A stretch of 58,570 bases of DNA from Meiothermus taiwanensis DSM 14542 (GTDB lineage: Bacteria; Deinococcota; Deinococci; Deinococcales; Thermaceae). Below the pieces are notes generated by a model that worked only from the letters and a program-made list of their open reading frames with translations, was not told where the DNA came from and made no database searches. Positions 33,488-41,468 of this stretch are shown here, one piece after another. The position numbers and the translations under genes are program-made. Position 1 is the first letter of the stretch. Each line of letters begins with the position of its first letter. The stretch covers positions 1 to 58,570 of the forward strand of contig AXWR01000019.1 in NCBI GenBank assembly GCA_000482765.1, in the 5' to 3' direction.

Positions 33488-34258
33488 TCAGATGTCTTTG
33501 CGTTCAAAAATCAGCAGGGCCAGCACGGCAAAACCCACCGTATAGATGATGAGTAGGGGCAGGCCCAGCCCCACCGCCGCTGGGCGAATGTAGAGGTCGA
33601 GGTAGCTGGTCAGCAAAAACGGCTGAAGGGCCGGAAAAGCGATGAGAAGTCGCATCAGTAAAAGGGTCGAGACCGCTGCCAGGGCCGCCGAAGTGGTGCT
33701 CAGGAAGATCACCGCATAGAGCATCGCCAGTGCCGAAAGCGGCCAGAGCACCACCCCTGCCAGCGCATGGGCCCGCAGCAGCTCCAGCAGCGCCTCCGCA
33801 GGGCTGAGCTGCCCCACACCGGCAAAGCTGCCCGCCCCCAGGCCGGTGCCACCGAAAAAGCTCCCCAGGCCAAAGGGCAGGCCCGCCACCAACGAACCCG
33901 CCAGGCTGACCGCCAACAAAATAAAGGGGTAGGCCAGTACCACGATAATCTTAGCCAGCAACAGGCGGCTGCGGGGACTAGGGCGCAACAACACCGACTT
34001 GAGGGTGCCCATCGAGACCTCCGAACCCAGCACCTCCGCCGCGGCCATGGCGGTCAGGAACGGGAATAAGAAGTCCATCCCGGTCAGCAGGGATAAGGCC
34101 GGCACCTGCCAGCCCGAGACCAGCTCGAGGCCGTACTGGGCCCGCAGACCTGGGGCAAACGCCCATAAAACCGGCAGCACCAGGGCCGCCAGCAGACCAA
34201 TCTGTACCGAGCGCAGCCGCACCAGTTTGCCAAACTCCCAGATCAATACCCGTAGCAT
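33488..34258 (-). CDS. ABC-2 type permease (second ABC system)
   Basis: The 256-residue membrane protein has about six helices and the ABC-2 loop EVLGSEVSMGTLKSVLLRPSPRSRLLLAK. The large loop near residues 120-160 is Gly-rich. It follows its ATPase by 54 bases and precedes moaC by 15. The substrate cannot be read from the sequence. Its GC-rich coding matches the surrounding genome, unlike the ABC genes near 28-29 kb. Confidence 0.8.
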   Translation of the reverse strand: MLRVLIWEFGKLVRLRSVQIGLLAALVLPVLWAFAPGLRAQYGLELVSGWQVPALSLLTGMDFLFPFLTAMAAAEVLGSEVSMGTLKSVLLRPSPRSRLLLAKIIVVLAYPFILLAVSLAGSLVAGLPFGLGSFFGGTGLGAGSFAGVGQLSPAEALLELLRAHALAGVVLWPLSALAMLYAVIFLSTTSAALAAVSTLLLMRLLIAFPALQPFLLTSYLDLYIRPAAVGLGLPLLIIYTVGFAVLALLIFERKDI

Positions 34259-34312
34259 GCTCTACTCCCAACGGAAAGCGTGTGGTTCTCAAGCCGCAGC
34301 CTGGCCTTGCTT

Positions 34313-35212
34313 CTACACATTTTTTATCCTTTCCCGGTAATAGTCGTACAGGTCGAAGTAGTCGGGTTCCAGGAACTGCACCTGGTAGTGTTCGCGCACC
34401 AAGGCGGCCAGGGCCACGTTGGGCGAGCCTTCAAAAATCACGTTCACACCGCGCAGGCTCACGTTTTGCACACCCGGTACAGTTTTCAGGAAGGCCGCCG
34501 CCCTGGCTGGATCGTCCACCCGCAGGCGGTAGGTCTCGCCTTTGGTAGAAAGCTTAACCTCCTCCAGCAGCCGTCCTCCGCCCAGAATGCCCACTTTGTC
34601 GACGTATGCCGAAACCTCGCGCAGGTGGTGGGTGGAGAGCAGCACCGCCACCCCCTTCCAGGCCAGCTCTGCAAGAATTTCGTGCACCTTGTTGATGCCC
34701 TGCGGATCCAGGCCGCTGGTTGGCTCGTCCAGAATCAGGATCTGCGGCTCGTGCAGGATGGCCGAGGCCAGTCCCAGGCGCTGGCGCTGGCCCAGCGAGT
34801 AGGTGCGCACCGGCTGGTCGGCCACCGATAGCAGCTCGAGCCGGGCCAGCACCTCCCGTATGCGGGTTTCCATTTTGCTCAGACCGGTCAGGAAGGCAAT
34901 CATCTCGAGGTTTTGACGCCCGGTCAGGTGAGGGTAAAAAGCGGCCGGGGCCTCCACCACCGCCCCCAAGGCCCGCCTCGCCACATAGCCGCCGTTGTAA
35001 ACGTCCTGGCCCAGCATCCGCACCACCCCGGAGGTAGGAAAGGCCAGGCCGGTCAGCAGGCGGATCAGGGTGGTCTTGCCGGAGCCGTTGGGCCCGGCCA
35101 AAGCGTACACCTCCCCCGGCTGCACGGCAAAGGTGATGTTTTCCAGAACAGGTCTGCGCCCGTACTTTTTCCCCAACCGCTCCGCCTCGAGGGCCGCCAC
35201 TGCTTCGCTCAT
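34313..35212 (-). CDS. ABC transporter ATP-binding protein (second ABC system)
   Basis: The 299-residue ATPase shows Walker A LAGPNGSGKTTLIRL, signature YSLGQRQRLGLASAI, Walker B LILDEPTSGLDPQG and switch His LSTHHLRE. It is of the exporter type paired with an ABC-2 permease. TATAAT lies exactly seven bases before the ATG, giving a consensus -10 box and a leaderless mRNA. It heads a likely operon with the permease, moaC and alkA. Confidence 0.88.
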   Translation of the reverse strand: MSEAVAALEAERLGKKYGRRPVLENITFAVQPGEVYALAGPNGSGKTTLIRLLTGLAFPTSGVVRMLGQDVYNGGYVARRALGAVVEAPAAFYPHLTGRQNLEMIAFLTGLSKMETRIREVLARLELLSVADQPVRTYSLGQRQRLGLASAILHEPQILILDEPTSGLDPQGINKVHEILAELAWKGVAVLLSTHHLREVSAYVDKVGILGGGRLLEEVKLSTKGETYRLRVDDPARAAAFLKTVPGVQNVSLRGVNVIFEGSPNVALAALVREHYQVQFLEPDYFDLYDYYRERIKNV

Positions 35213-35326
35213 GGCTGAGATTATACGTAGGTAACGCGCCGCGATATGTTTAGGTTTGGTAGGTGGTCAAATGCCTCGGGTGGAACCATCAACAATCGGC
35301 GGAAGGTTCGGAGTAGACTGTTAGGC

Positions 35327-35905
35327 GTGATTTTTTCGCTCGAGCAAGCCCCGGCGCAACCCCTGGGCGAAGTGACCGATTTACAGCAGCTCCTCCGAGA
35401 AGGCCTGAGCGTGGTGCCCACCCTGGTGCTGCTGGGGGTGGAGACCGAGTTTTACCAACTGGCCAACCTGGCCGAGCAGATCCGACGGGCCTTTGAGGGG
35501 GTGTTTGGCGCACGGCTGGACGAGGACAAGCTGGAAAGGGCCTGTGCTTTCGCCGAGAGGTTGCTGCGCGAGTCGTACCTCCTGCCCGAGCGCGCCGAGG
35601 AGATTCGCGCGGCCCTGCCGGAAGGCCCGGTGCTGGTGCGCTACGCGGGCGAGGCCCCCTTTGGCCTCGAGACCGGCAAGCAAGAAACCCTGTGGGCGCT
35701 CAAGCGGCTGTGGGCCAGCCGCTGGCAGGTGGATGCGGTGCTGCTGCGGGGGCCCCACCTGGCCCCTCCCGAGGCGGCCAGCCTGGTGCAGGTGGCAGGG
35801 GATGAGCTGGTTCTGGATGAGTCGCTCTCGGCCCAGGCCAGCCAGATCCTGGGGCGTTCAGTCAAGGTCTGGGCCAGCCAGGGCCGGGTGGTGCGGGTGG
35901 TATAG
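35327..35905 (+). CDS. Unknown protein weakly resembling a PEP-synthase/PPDK N-terminal fragment
   Basis: The 192-residue product reads FSLEQAPAQPLGEVTDLQQ, then GLSVVPTLVLLGVETEFYQLANLAEQIRRAF, LPERAEEIRAALPEGPVLVRYAGEAPFGLETG and LWASRWQVDAVLLRG. The order (substrate-entry segment, helical pair, a short vRxxGEA strand and a Gly loop) recalls the ATP-grasp end of PEP synthase, but the phosphate-binding RSS motif is absent. Activity is doubtful. The GTG at 35327 stands seven bases after TAGACT. It precedes the PHP and PolX genes by eight bases. Confidence 0.55.
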   Translation: MIFSLEQAPAQPLGEVTDLQQLLREGLSVVPTLVLLGVETEFYQLANLAEQIRRAFEGVFGARLDEDKLERACAFAERLLRESYLLPERAEEIRAALPEGPVLVRYAGEAPFGLETGKQETLWALKRLWASRWQVDAVLLRGPHLAPPEAASLVQVAGDELVLDESLSAQASQILGRSVKVWASQGRVVRVV

Positions 35906-35913
35906 GAGAAAAA

Positions 35914-36720
35914 ATGTACGACAGCCACATGCACACACCCCTCTGCAAGCACGCCGTGGGCACGCCCACGCAGTACGTACAGGCCGCCCAGAAAGCTGGC
36001 TTGCAGGGCATCGTCATAACCGACCACAGCCCCATGCCGGCCTGGTTCGACCCCGAGGTGCGCATGGAGCTGGAGGAGCTGCCCTTCTACCACGCCCTGC
36101 TCGAGCGGGTGCGGGCAGAGGCCGGCGATTTTTACGTGGGGATTGGCCTCGAGGCCGACTACCACCCCGGCACCGAGTACTTCGTGAAGAGGCTTCTGTC
36201 GCGCTACGACTACGATTACATCATCGGCTCGGTGCACTACCTGGGGGCCTGGCCCTTCGATAACCCGCGCTATGCGAGTGAGTTCGAGGAGCGCGACCTG
36301 CGCGAGGTCTACCGGGCCTACTTCAAGCTGGTGGCCGAGGCCGCCCGCACGGGCCTGTTCCATGCCATCGGGCACCTGGATCTGCCCAAGGTGATGGGCT
36401 ACCGCCCCCCCGAGGGCTACGCCGACCTGGCCGAGGAAGCCCTGCAGGTTATTGCCGGTGAGGGGCTGGCCCTGGACGTCAACACCGCTGGCTGGCGTAA
36501 AAAAGCCGGCGAGCTTTACCCCAGCCCCGAGCTCCTGCAGCAAGCCCGCGCCCTGGGGATTCCCGTGGTGCTGGGCTCCGACGCCCACCGCCCGGAGGAT
36601 GTGGCCCACCGCTTTTCCGACGCCGTTGGGATTCTGCGCAGCGTGGGGTACACCGAGGCGGTGGTGTTTCAAGCGGGCCAGCCCCGGCCCTATGCTTTAG
36701 GCTGTGGCTATGAACCGTAA
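35914..36720 (+). CDS. hisK: PHP-type histidinol-phosphatase
   Basis: The 268-residue PHP-fold protein has HMHTPLCKHAVG, VITDHSPMP, GLEADYHPG, IGSVHYLG, GHLDLPK and GSDAHRPEDVA, giving the full set of metal ligands. This subfamily removes phosphate from histidinol phosphate in histidine synthesis. AGGAG lies six bases before the ATG. It overlaps the next gene by 11 bases. Confidence 0.88.
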   Translation: MYDSHMHTPLCKHAVGTPTQYVQAAQKAGLQGIVITDHSPMPAWFDPEVRMELEELPFYHALLERVRAEAGDFYVGIGLEADYHPGTEYFVKRLLSRYDYDYIIGSVHYLGAWPFDNPRYASEFEERDLREVYRAYFKLVAEAARTGLFHAIGHLDLPKVMGYRPPEGYADLAEEALQVIAGEGLALDVNTAGWRKKAGELYPSPELLQQARALGIPVVLGSDAHRPEDVAHRFSDAVGILRSVGYTEAVVFQAGQPRPYALGCGYEP

Positions 36721-38320
36721 AGACCTGGCGGGGATGCTCGAGTACGCCGCCGACTTGATGGAGGTGCTGGGCGAGGGGGAGTTCCGGGCCAGGGCCTACC
36801 GCAACGCCGCCCGCAACCTGGAGCAGCAGGAGGCCGACCTGGCCGAGCTGGCCGCACGGGGCTTCAAGGGGGTGCCGGGGGTGGGGCCGGCGCTGGCCCC
36901 CCTGCTCACCGAGATTGTGCAGACCCAGGAGTTCCCCTACCTGGCCGAGCTGGAGGGCCGCGTACCGCCGGGGGTGCTCGAGCTCTTCCGGGTGCAGGGT
37001 CTGGGCCCCAAGCGCATCCGGGCGCTGTGGGAGAACGGGGTCGGTAGCCTCGAAGAGCTGGTGCTCTGGGCCGAACAGGGCAAAATCCGCGCCCTGCCGG
37101 GTTTTGGGGCCAGGAGCGAAGCCAGCCTGCTCGAGGCGGCCCGCTACGCCCTGAGCAGTATGCGCCGGGTGCTGCTGCCGGTGGGGCTGGAGGCCGCCCG
37201 GCTGCTACTGGCCGACCTGGAAAACGCCGGGCTGAAGGCCGAACTGGCCGGTAGCGTGCGGCGGGGCCTGGAAACCGTGGGCAACCTGGATCTGGTGGTG
37301 GTGGGCACCCCCCAGCAGGTGCGCTCGGTGCTGGGCCGGTTCGTGGAGGAGGTGCAGGGAGAGGTGCTGCTGGGGCGGCTCGAGGGCCTGCCTTTGCGGG
37401 TCTTCTGCACCGATGCGGCCTCGTTTGGCAGCGTGCTGGTGCAGGCCACCGGTTCGCGGGAGTGGCTGGAAGCCCTGGGCCCCGTTCCCCCTGCGCTTGC
37501 GACCGAAGCAGCGGTGTTCGAGGCCCTGAACCAGCCCTTTGTGCCGGCCTACTGGCGGGAAAAGGAGCACGTGGGGCTGAGCGCGCCCCAGGCCACGCTG
37601 CAACCCCCGCAGCTCCGGGGCCTGATTCACGTGCACTCCACCTACTCCGACGGCAGCGCCACCCTGCGCCAGATGGCCGAGGCCGCCATGGCCCAGGGCC
37701 TGGAGTACATGGTGATCTGCGACCACTCCCAAAGCGCCGCCTACGCCGGGGGCCTGCGCCCCCAGGATGTGCTGCGCCAGTGGGAGGAGATCGAGGCCCT
37801 CAACGCCGAGCTGGCCCCCTTCCGCATCCTGCGCGGCATCGAGTCCGACATCCTGCCCGATGGCTCGCTGGACTACCCCGAGGAACTGCTGGCCCGCTTC
37901 GAGGTGGTGGTGGGCAGCCTGCACACCGGGCTGGGCCTGGGCCGGGCCGAGCAGACCCAGCGCCTCCTGCGGGCCCTGGACAACCCCTACCTGAGCATCC
38001 TGGGCCACCCCAGCGGGCGCCTTTTGCTCCGGCGCAAAGGGGCCGAGGCCGACTGGGAAGCGGTGCTCGAGCGTGCCCAGCAAAACCACAAGGTGGTGGA
38101 GTTCAACTGCAGCCCCTACCGCCTCGACCTGGACTGGCGGCTCATGCTGGCCTGGCGCGACCGCCTCAACTTCTCGCTGGGCCCCGACGCGCACAGCCTC
38201 GAGGGCCTTTCCGATATCCAGTACGGCCTGCTCTACGCCCTTAAGGCCGGCCTGCACCCCGATCAGGTTGTGAACACCTGGCCCGCCGAACGGGTGCTGG
38301 CGCTAAAGAAGATGGGCTAG
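36710..38320 (+). CDS. polX: Family X DNA polymerase/PHP exonuclease (PolX) with an altered polymerase site
   Basis: The 536-residue protein begins with helix-hairpin-helix repeats ([40 protein letters not shown]). The palm motif reads [17 protein letters not shown], so the first of the two metal-binding Asp (usually GDLD) is Asn. The region that should carry the third Asp reads [14 protein letters not shown]. The C-terminal PHP exonuclease keeps [43 protein letters not shown] and GPDAHSLEG. The protein is shorter than usual PolX (about 570-575). An exonuclease-only role is likely. Confidence 0.85.
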   Translation: MNRKDLAGMLEYAADLMEVLGEGEFRARAYRNAARNLEQQEADLAELAARGFKGVPGVGPALAPLLTEIVQTQEFPYLAELEGRVPPGVLELFRVQGLGPKRIRALWENGVGSLEELVLWAEQGKIRALPGFGARSEASLLEAARYALSSMRRVLLPVGLEAARLLLADLENAGLKAELAGSVRRGLETVGNLDLVVVGTPQQVRSVLGRFVEEVQGEVLLGRLEGLPLRVFCTDAASFGSVLVQATGSREWLEALGPVPPALATEAAVFEALNQPFVPAYWREKEHVGLSAPQATLQPPQLRGLIHVHSTYSDGSATLRQMAEAAMAQGLEYMVICDHSQSAAYAGGLRPQDVLRQWEEIEALNAELAPFRILRGIESDILPDGSLDYPEELLARFEVVVGSLHTGLGLGRAEQTQRLLRALDNPYLSILGHPSGRLLLRRKGAEADWEAVLERAQQNHKVVEFNCSPYRLDLDWRLMLAWRDRLNFSLGPDAHSLEGLSDIQYGLLYALKAGLHPDQVVNTWPAERVLALKKMG

Positions 38321-38754
38321 GGGTTGGTCTCGGCGCCCACCAAGAGTTCGGCCTCGCGCTGCAAGAAGGCCCGTAGCACATCGGTGACGGTGATGATGCC
38401 CACCAGCCTGCCCTCGTGCAGCACCGGCAGGCCCCCCACCTTGTGCTCGAGCATCAGCTTGGCGGCGGCCTGCAGGGGCAGGGTGTCGGCCACGGTGATG
38501 GGGTCGCGGGTCATGATCTCACCCACGGTGAGCTTGGAAATTAGGTAGTTGAGCTCCCAGATGGAAAGCGAGGTGGCATCGGAGGGCATGGCCTCTTTGA
38601 GGTCGCGGTCGGTCACGATGCCCACCACCCGGCCTTCCTTGACCACCGGCAAGCGGCGGAAACCGCCCTTTTTCATGATCTGCGCGGCCTCGGGCACGGT
38701 CGCCTCCGGGCTGACCACCGTGGGGTTGGGGGTCATGAAGTCTTTGACCAGCAT
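38317..38754 (-). CDS. CBS-domain pair protein
   Basis: The 145-residue protein is made of two CBS motifs ([40 protein letters not shown]; then [41 protein letters not shown]). Such proteins bind adenosine nucleotides and act as energy sensors or regulators. GAGGTG lies before the ATG at 38754. The stop codon is shared with polX through CTAG. Confidence 0.88.
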   Translation of the reverse strand: MLVKDFMTPNPTVVSPEATVPEAAQIMKKGGFRRLPVVKEGRVVGIVTDRDLKEAMPSDATSLSIWELNYLISKLTVGEIMTRDPITVADTLPLQAAAKLMLEHKVGGLPVLHEGRLVGIITVTDVLRAFLQREAELLVGAETNP

Positions 38755-38830
38755 GGTTATCACCTCGAGTTAAAGCTACCCCCCAGGGCGGGGGGCAGAT
38801 GTCTCTACGGTTTCCTCGCTGCCGGAGGGC

Positions 38831-39160
38831 TCAGAAGACCCGCCCACCCAGGGGCACCTCGCGCTCCACCGAGAGCAGCACCACCCGCCCCTGTTCGTCG
38901 GGCAGACCCAGCACCAGCACCTCGGACTTAAAACCGGCAATGTTGCGTTCGCCCAGGTTGGTTGCGCAGATCACCAGCCGCCCCACCAGGGTCTCGGGGG
39001 TGTAGAGGTCGGTGAGCTGGGCGCTGCTCTGTTTGATTCCCAGCGGGCCCAGGTCTATCCACAGTTGGTAGGAAGGTTTGCGGGCTTTGGGGTGGGGTTC
39101 AGCTTTTTGAATGCGTCCGACGCGCAGCTCGAGGAGTTGAAAGGCTTCATAAGGCGTCAT
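38831..39160 (-). CDS. csaA: CsaA-like tRNA-binding protein
   Basis: The 109-residue protein is a single OB-fold tRNA-binding domain: LRVGRIQKAEPHPKARKPSYQL, IDLGPLGIKQSSAQLTDLY, GRLVICATNLGERNIAGFKSEVLVLG and the C-terminal VPLGGRVF. CsaA was described as a SecA-associated chaperone in Bacillus and binds tRNA. Its position beside the SRP RNA gene is notable but may be chance. Confidence 0.9.
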   Translation of the reverse strand: MTPYEAFQLLELRVGRIQKAEPHPKARKPSYQLWIDLGPLGIKQSSAQLTDLYTPETLVGRLVICATNLGERNIAGFKSEVLVLGLPDEQGRVVLLSVEREVPLGGRVF

Positions 39161-39202
39161 GGTGAAAGTTTCCAGGCTCGCCCGTGCGGCGTCAAGCCGG
39201 CC

Positions 39203-39231
39203 TTGGCCCTGGGGCCTGGCTGTGCTATGCT
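39203..39231 (+). promoter_or_regulatory. Promoter of the SRP RNA gene
   Basis: TTGGCC (39203-39208) and TATGCT (39226-39231) are 17 bases apart. TGC before TATGCT makes an extended -10 box. Transcription would start near 39239, the 5' end of the RNA. Confidence 0.65.
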
Positions 39232-39238
39232 CGAGGTC

Positions 39239-39348
39239 GCGCCCTCGGTCTGACGCGGCGCACCAGCGTGAACCGGGTCAGGGCCGGAAGGCAGCAGCCC
39301 TAAGCGCCACGGAGCGGGTGCCGTCAGGGAGCCGGGGGCGCTTTTTTT
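39239..39348 (+). ncRNA. ffs: Signal recognition particle RNA (bacterial small type) with terminator
   Basis: The conserved Ffh-binding domain GTCAGGGCCGGAAGGCAGCA, with its GGAA tetraloop and asymmetric loop, lies at about 39277-39296. The 5' GCGCCC-TCGG pairs with 3' CCGGGGGCGC, giving a single long hairpin of about 103 bases, the small Alu-less form. The stem runs directly into TTTTTTT (39342-39348). Confidence 0.95.
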
Positions 39349-39391
39349 GTTGGGCCTTCTCACTTGGCCGGGCTTTATACTTCGCTCTGGA

Positions 39392-40408
39392 ATGTTGCAG
39401 CGTTATCTATTGCGCGAAACGTTGTCGCTGTATCTGCTGGGCGTGCTGCTATTCGTCGGGCTGATTACGTTTGATCTGCTCTCCTCGCTCTCGGGGGCCT
39501 TTTTGCGGGCTAAGACGCCTGTGACTGAAATCGCCCAGATGGTGGCCTACCGGGTGCCCTACACCCTGGGCATCGCCCTGCCCTTGGGCCTGGTCTTCGC
39601 CCTGCTGGTGGCGCTGGCCCGCTGGATTCGTCAGTCCGAGCTCAAGGCCGCCTATGCCGCAGGCGTGCCTCCGCGCGTTTTCATCGGGCCGGTGTTGCTA
39701 TTGGGGCTAATAGTGGGAACCGTTGTGCTGCTTAACGAAGGCTGGCTCAAACCCATCGCCCAGGAACGCTTCGAGGCTTTGCAATACAAGATCTACTACG
39801 GCTCCGAGCCCTCCGGCGTCCTCACCGACCGCACCTACACGCCCCAGGGCTTGGGGGTGTACTACGCCCAGCGCATCTACCCACCCGCCAAGGGGGGTGA
39901 GGGTTCCCAGCTCGAGGGCATCCGGGTGGTGGAGCCGGGTGGCTCGATCTGGAGCGCCGACCGGGGTGTCTGGGTAAACGGGGCCTGGCGGTTGCAAAAC
40001 GCCTACCGCGTAGACCCCAACGGCCAGATCTACCAGGAAGCCGAGCACCCCCTGCCCTTTCCCCTGGGGGTGCAACCCAAAGCCGTCTCCTACGAGGCCC
40101 TGCGCATGCCCGACCTGCACGCCGTAGCCAAGGCCGATCCCGCTGCGCAATTCCCGCTGGCCCGCCGCTACGCCAACGCCGCCGGTACGGTGGTGCTGGC
40201 CTGGCTGGCCGTCGTGATTGGCCTCTCGCTGCGCGAGTCGGCCTGGGCTTTTATTGCTGTGGTGGGACTTATTTTTGGTTACTGGACGCTTTTTACCCTC
40301 TCCGCCCAGTTTGCCCGCTTTGACCTGCTGGGCGCCTACGGGGCCTGGCTCCCCAACATCGTGTATGGTGGGCTGGCCCTGCTAGGAACCTGGAGGCTGG
40401 CCCGATGA
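39392..40408 (+). CDS. lptF: LptF/LptG-family permease (first)
   Basis: The 338-residue protein has three N-terminal and three C-terminal membrane helices around a beta-jellyroll-like periplasmic region of about 150 residues. It begins MLQRYLLRETLSLYLLGVLL and has ARWIRQSELKAAYAAGV, as in YjgP/YjgQ. In E. coli LptFG with LptB extracts LPS for the Lpt bridge. Thermaceae lack LPS, so another envelope glycolipid is the probable cargo. The start codon ATG 39392 follows TATACT by ten bases. Confidence 0.85.
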   Translation: MLQRYLLRETLSLYLLGVLLFVGLITFDLLSSLSGAFLRAKTPVTEIAQMVAYRVPYTLGIALPLGLVFALLVALARWIRQSELKAAYAAGVPPRVFIGPVLLLGLIVGTVVLLNEGWLKPIAQERFEALQYKIYYGSEPSGVLTDRTYTPQGLGVYYAQRIYPPAKGGEGSQLEGIRVVEPGGSIWSADRGVWVNGAWRLQNAYRVDPNGQIYQEAEHPLPFPLGVQPKAVSYEALRMPDLHAVAKADPAAQFPLARRYANAAGTVVLAWLAVVIGLSLRESAWAFIAVVGLIFGYWTLFTLSAQFARFDLLGAYGAWLPNIVYGGLALLGTWRLAR

Positions 40409-40427
40409 GTCGGGGCCGGAGGTAGCT

Positions 40428-41468
40428 GTGAGCGTGCTGGATCGCTACCTGATCAAAGAAGTAGGGGCCTCGGTGCTGGGTGCCCTGGCCGTGGTGGTAC
40501 TGGCCTTGCTGGGGGGGGCTTTGTACGAGGTGCTGGCACCCCTCCTGGCCCGTGGTGCCGATCCGTGGGTGGTGAGCCAGTACCTGGCCTTCCGGGTGCC
40601 CGAGGCGCTGGTGCGCGGGGCGCCGCTGGCCTTTTTGTTCGCCCTTTTGCTGGTGCTCTCGCGCATGGGGGAGGAGTCCGAGCTGAAAGCCATGCTGGCC
40701 GGGGGGGTTTCCAAGCTGCGGGTGCTGTTTCCACTGCTTTTGCTAGGCACCTTTTTGTTTGTGGTATGCCTGGCCGCCGCCGACAGCCTGGTACCGCGCA
40801 GCTTGCAGCAGGGCCAGAGTGTGCTGCGCCAGGCCGTGCTGCAAAAACCCAGGGCCCTCCTGCAGCCTGGCACCCGGCTGGTGGATGCCTACGGGCGCGT
40901 GGTGTACGTGGGAGAGGTAAGCGATACTGGCATTGGGCAGGTACGGGTGATCACCGCCGAGGAGATCCTGGTGGCCGAGCAGGGCCGCTTCGAACAGGGC
41001 ACCCTGGTGCTCTCCCAGGGTATGCGGGTGACCTACGGCGGGGCCCGGCCCCGCACCGTCGCGCGCTTTGAACGGGCTACGGTGCCGCTGGTGGAGCTTT
41101 CCCTCGAGCCCCCCGGGGGCCTCTTTAGCCTGACCGTGGCCGAGCTGCGCCAGCGCATCGCCCAGTACCGCGCCCAGGGGCTGCCCTACCACGCCGAACT
41201 CACCGCCCTGCACCGCAAGTGGGCCGAGCCCGCGGCGGTCTATTCGTTCGCCCTCTTTGCCGTGGGGCTGGCCTTCTTCCTGCTGGGCGGCAGCCGCAGC
41301 CTGGGGATGCTGGGGGTGGTGGTGCTGACCTTCATCTACTACGCCACCTGGAGCGTGGGGCGCATCATGGGCGAGCAGGGGGCGCTGCACCCCATCCTGG
41401 CGGCCTGGGGGCCCAACCTGCTTTATGCGCTGGCCGGACTGGCCTTGCTGCGGCTGGGGAAACGATGA
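40428..41468 (+). CDS. lptG: LptF/LptG-family permease (second)
   Basis: The 346-residue paralogue of the previous gene begins VSVLDRYLIKEVGASVLGAL (GTG start). It has the coupling-helix-like RMGEESELKAMLAGGVSKLRVLFP and the periplasmic domain between helices 3 and 4. The two probably form a heterodimer. It starts 19 bases after lptF and overlaps the next gene by four bases. No ATPase partner (LptB) is encoded in the window. Confidence 0.85.
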   Translation: MSVLDRYLIKEVGASVLGALAVVVLALLGGALYEVLAPLLARGADPWVVSQYLAFRVPEALVRGAPLAFLFALLLVLSRMGEESELKAMLAGGVSKLRVLFPLLLLGTFLFVVCLAAADSLVPRSLQQGQSVLRQAVLQKPRALLQPGTRLVDAYGRVVYVGEVSDTGIGQVRVITAEEILVAEQGRFEQGTLVLSQGMRVTYGGARPRTVARFERATVPLVELSLEPPGGLFSLTVAELRQRIAQYRAQGLPYHAELTALHRKWAEPAAVYSFALFAVGLAFFLLGGSRSLGMLGVVVLTFIYYATWSVGRIMGEQGALHPILAAWGPNLLYALAGLALLRLGKR

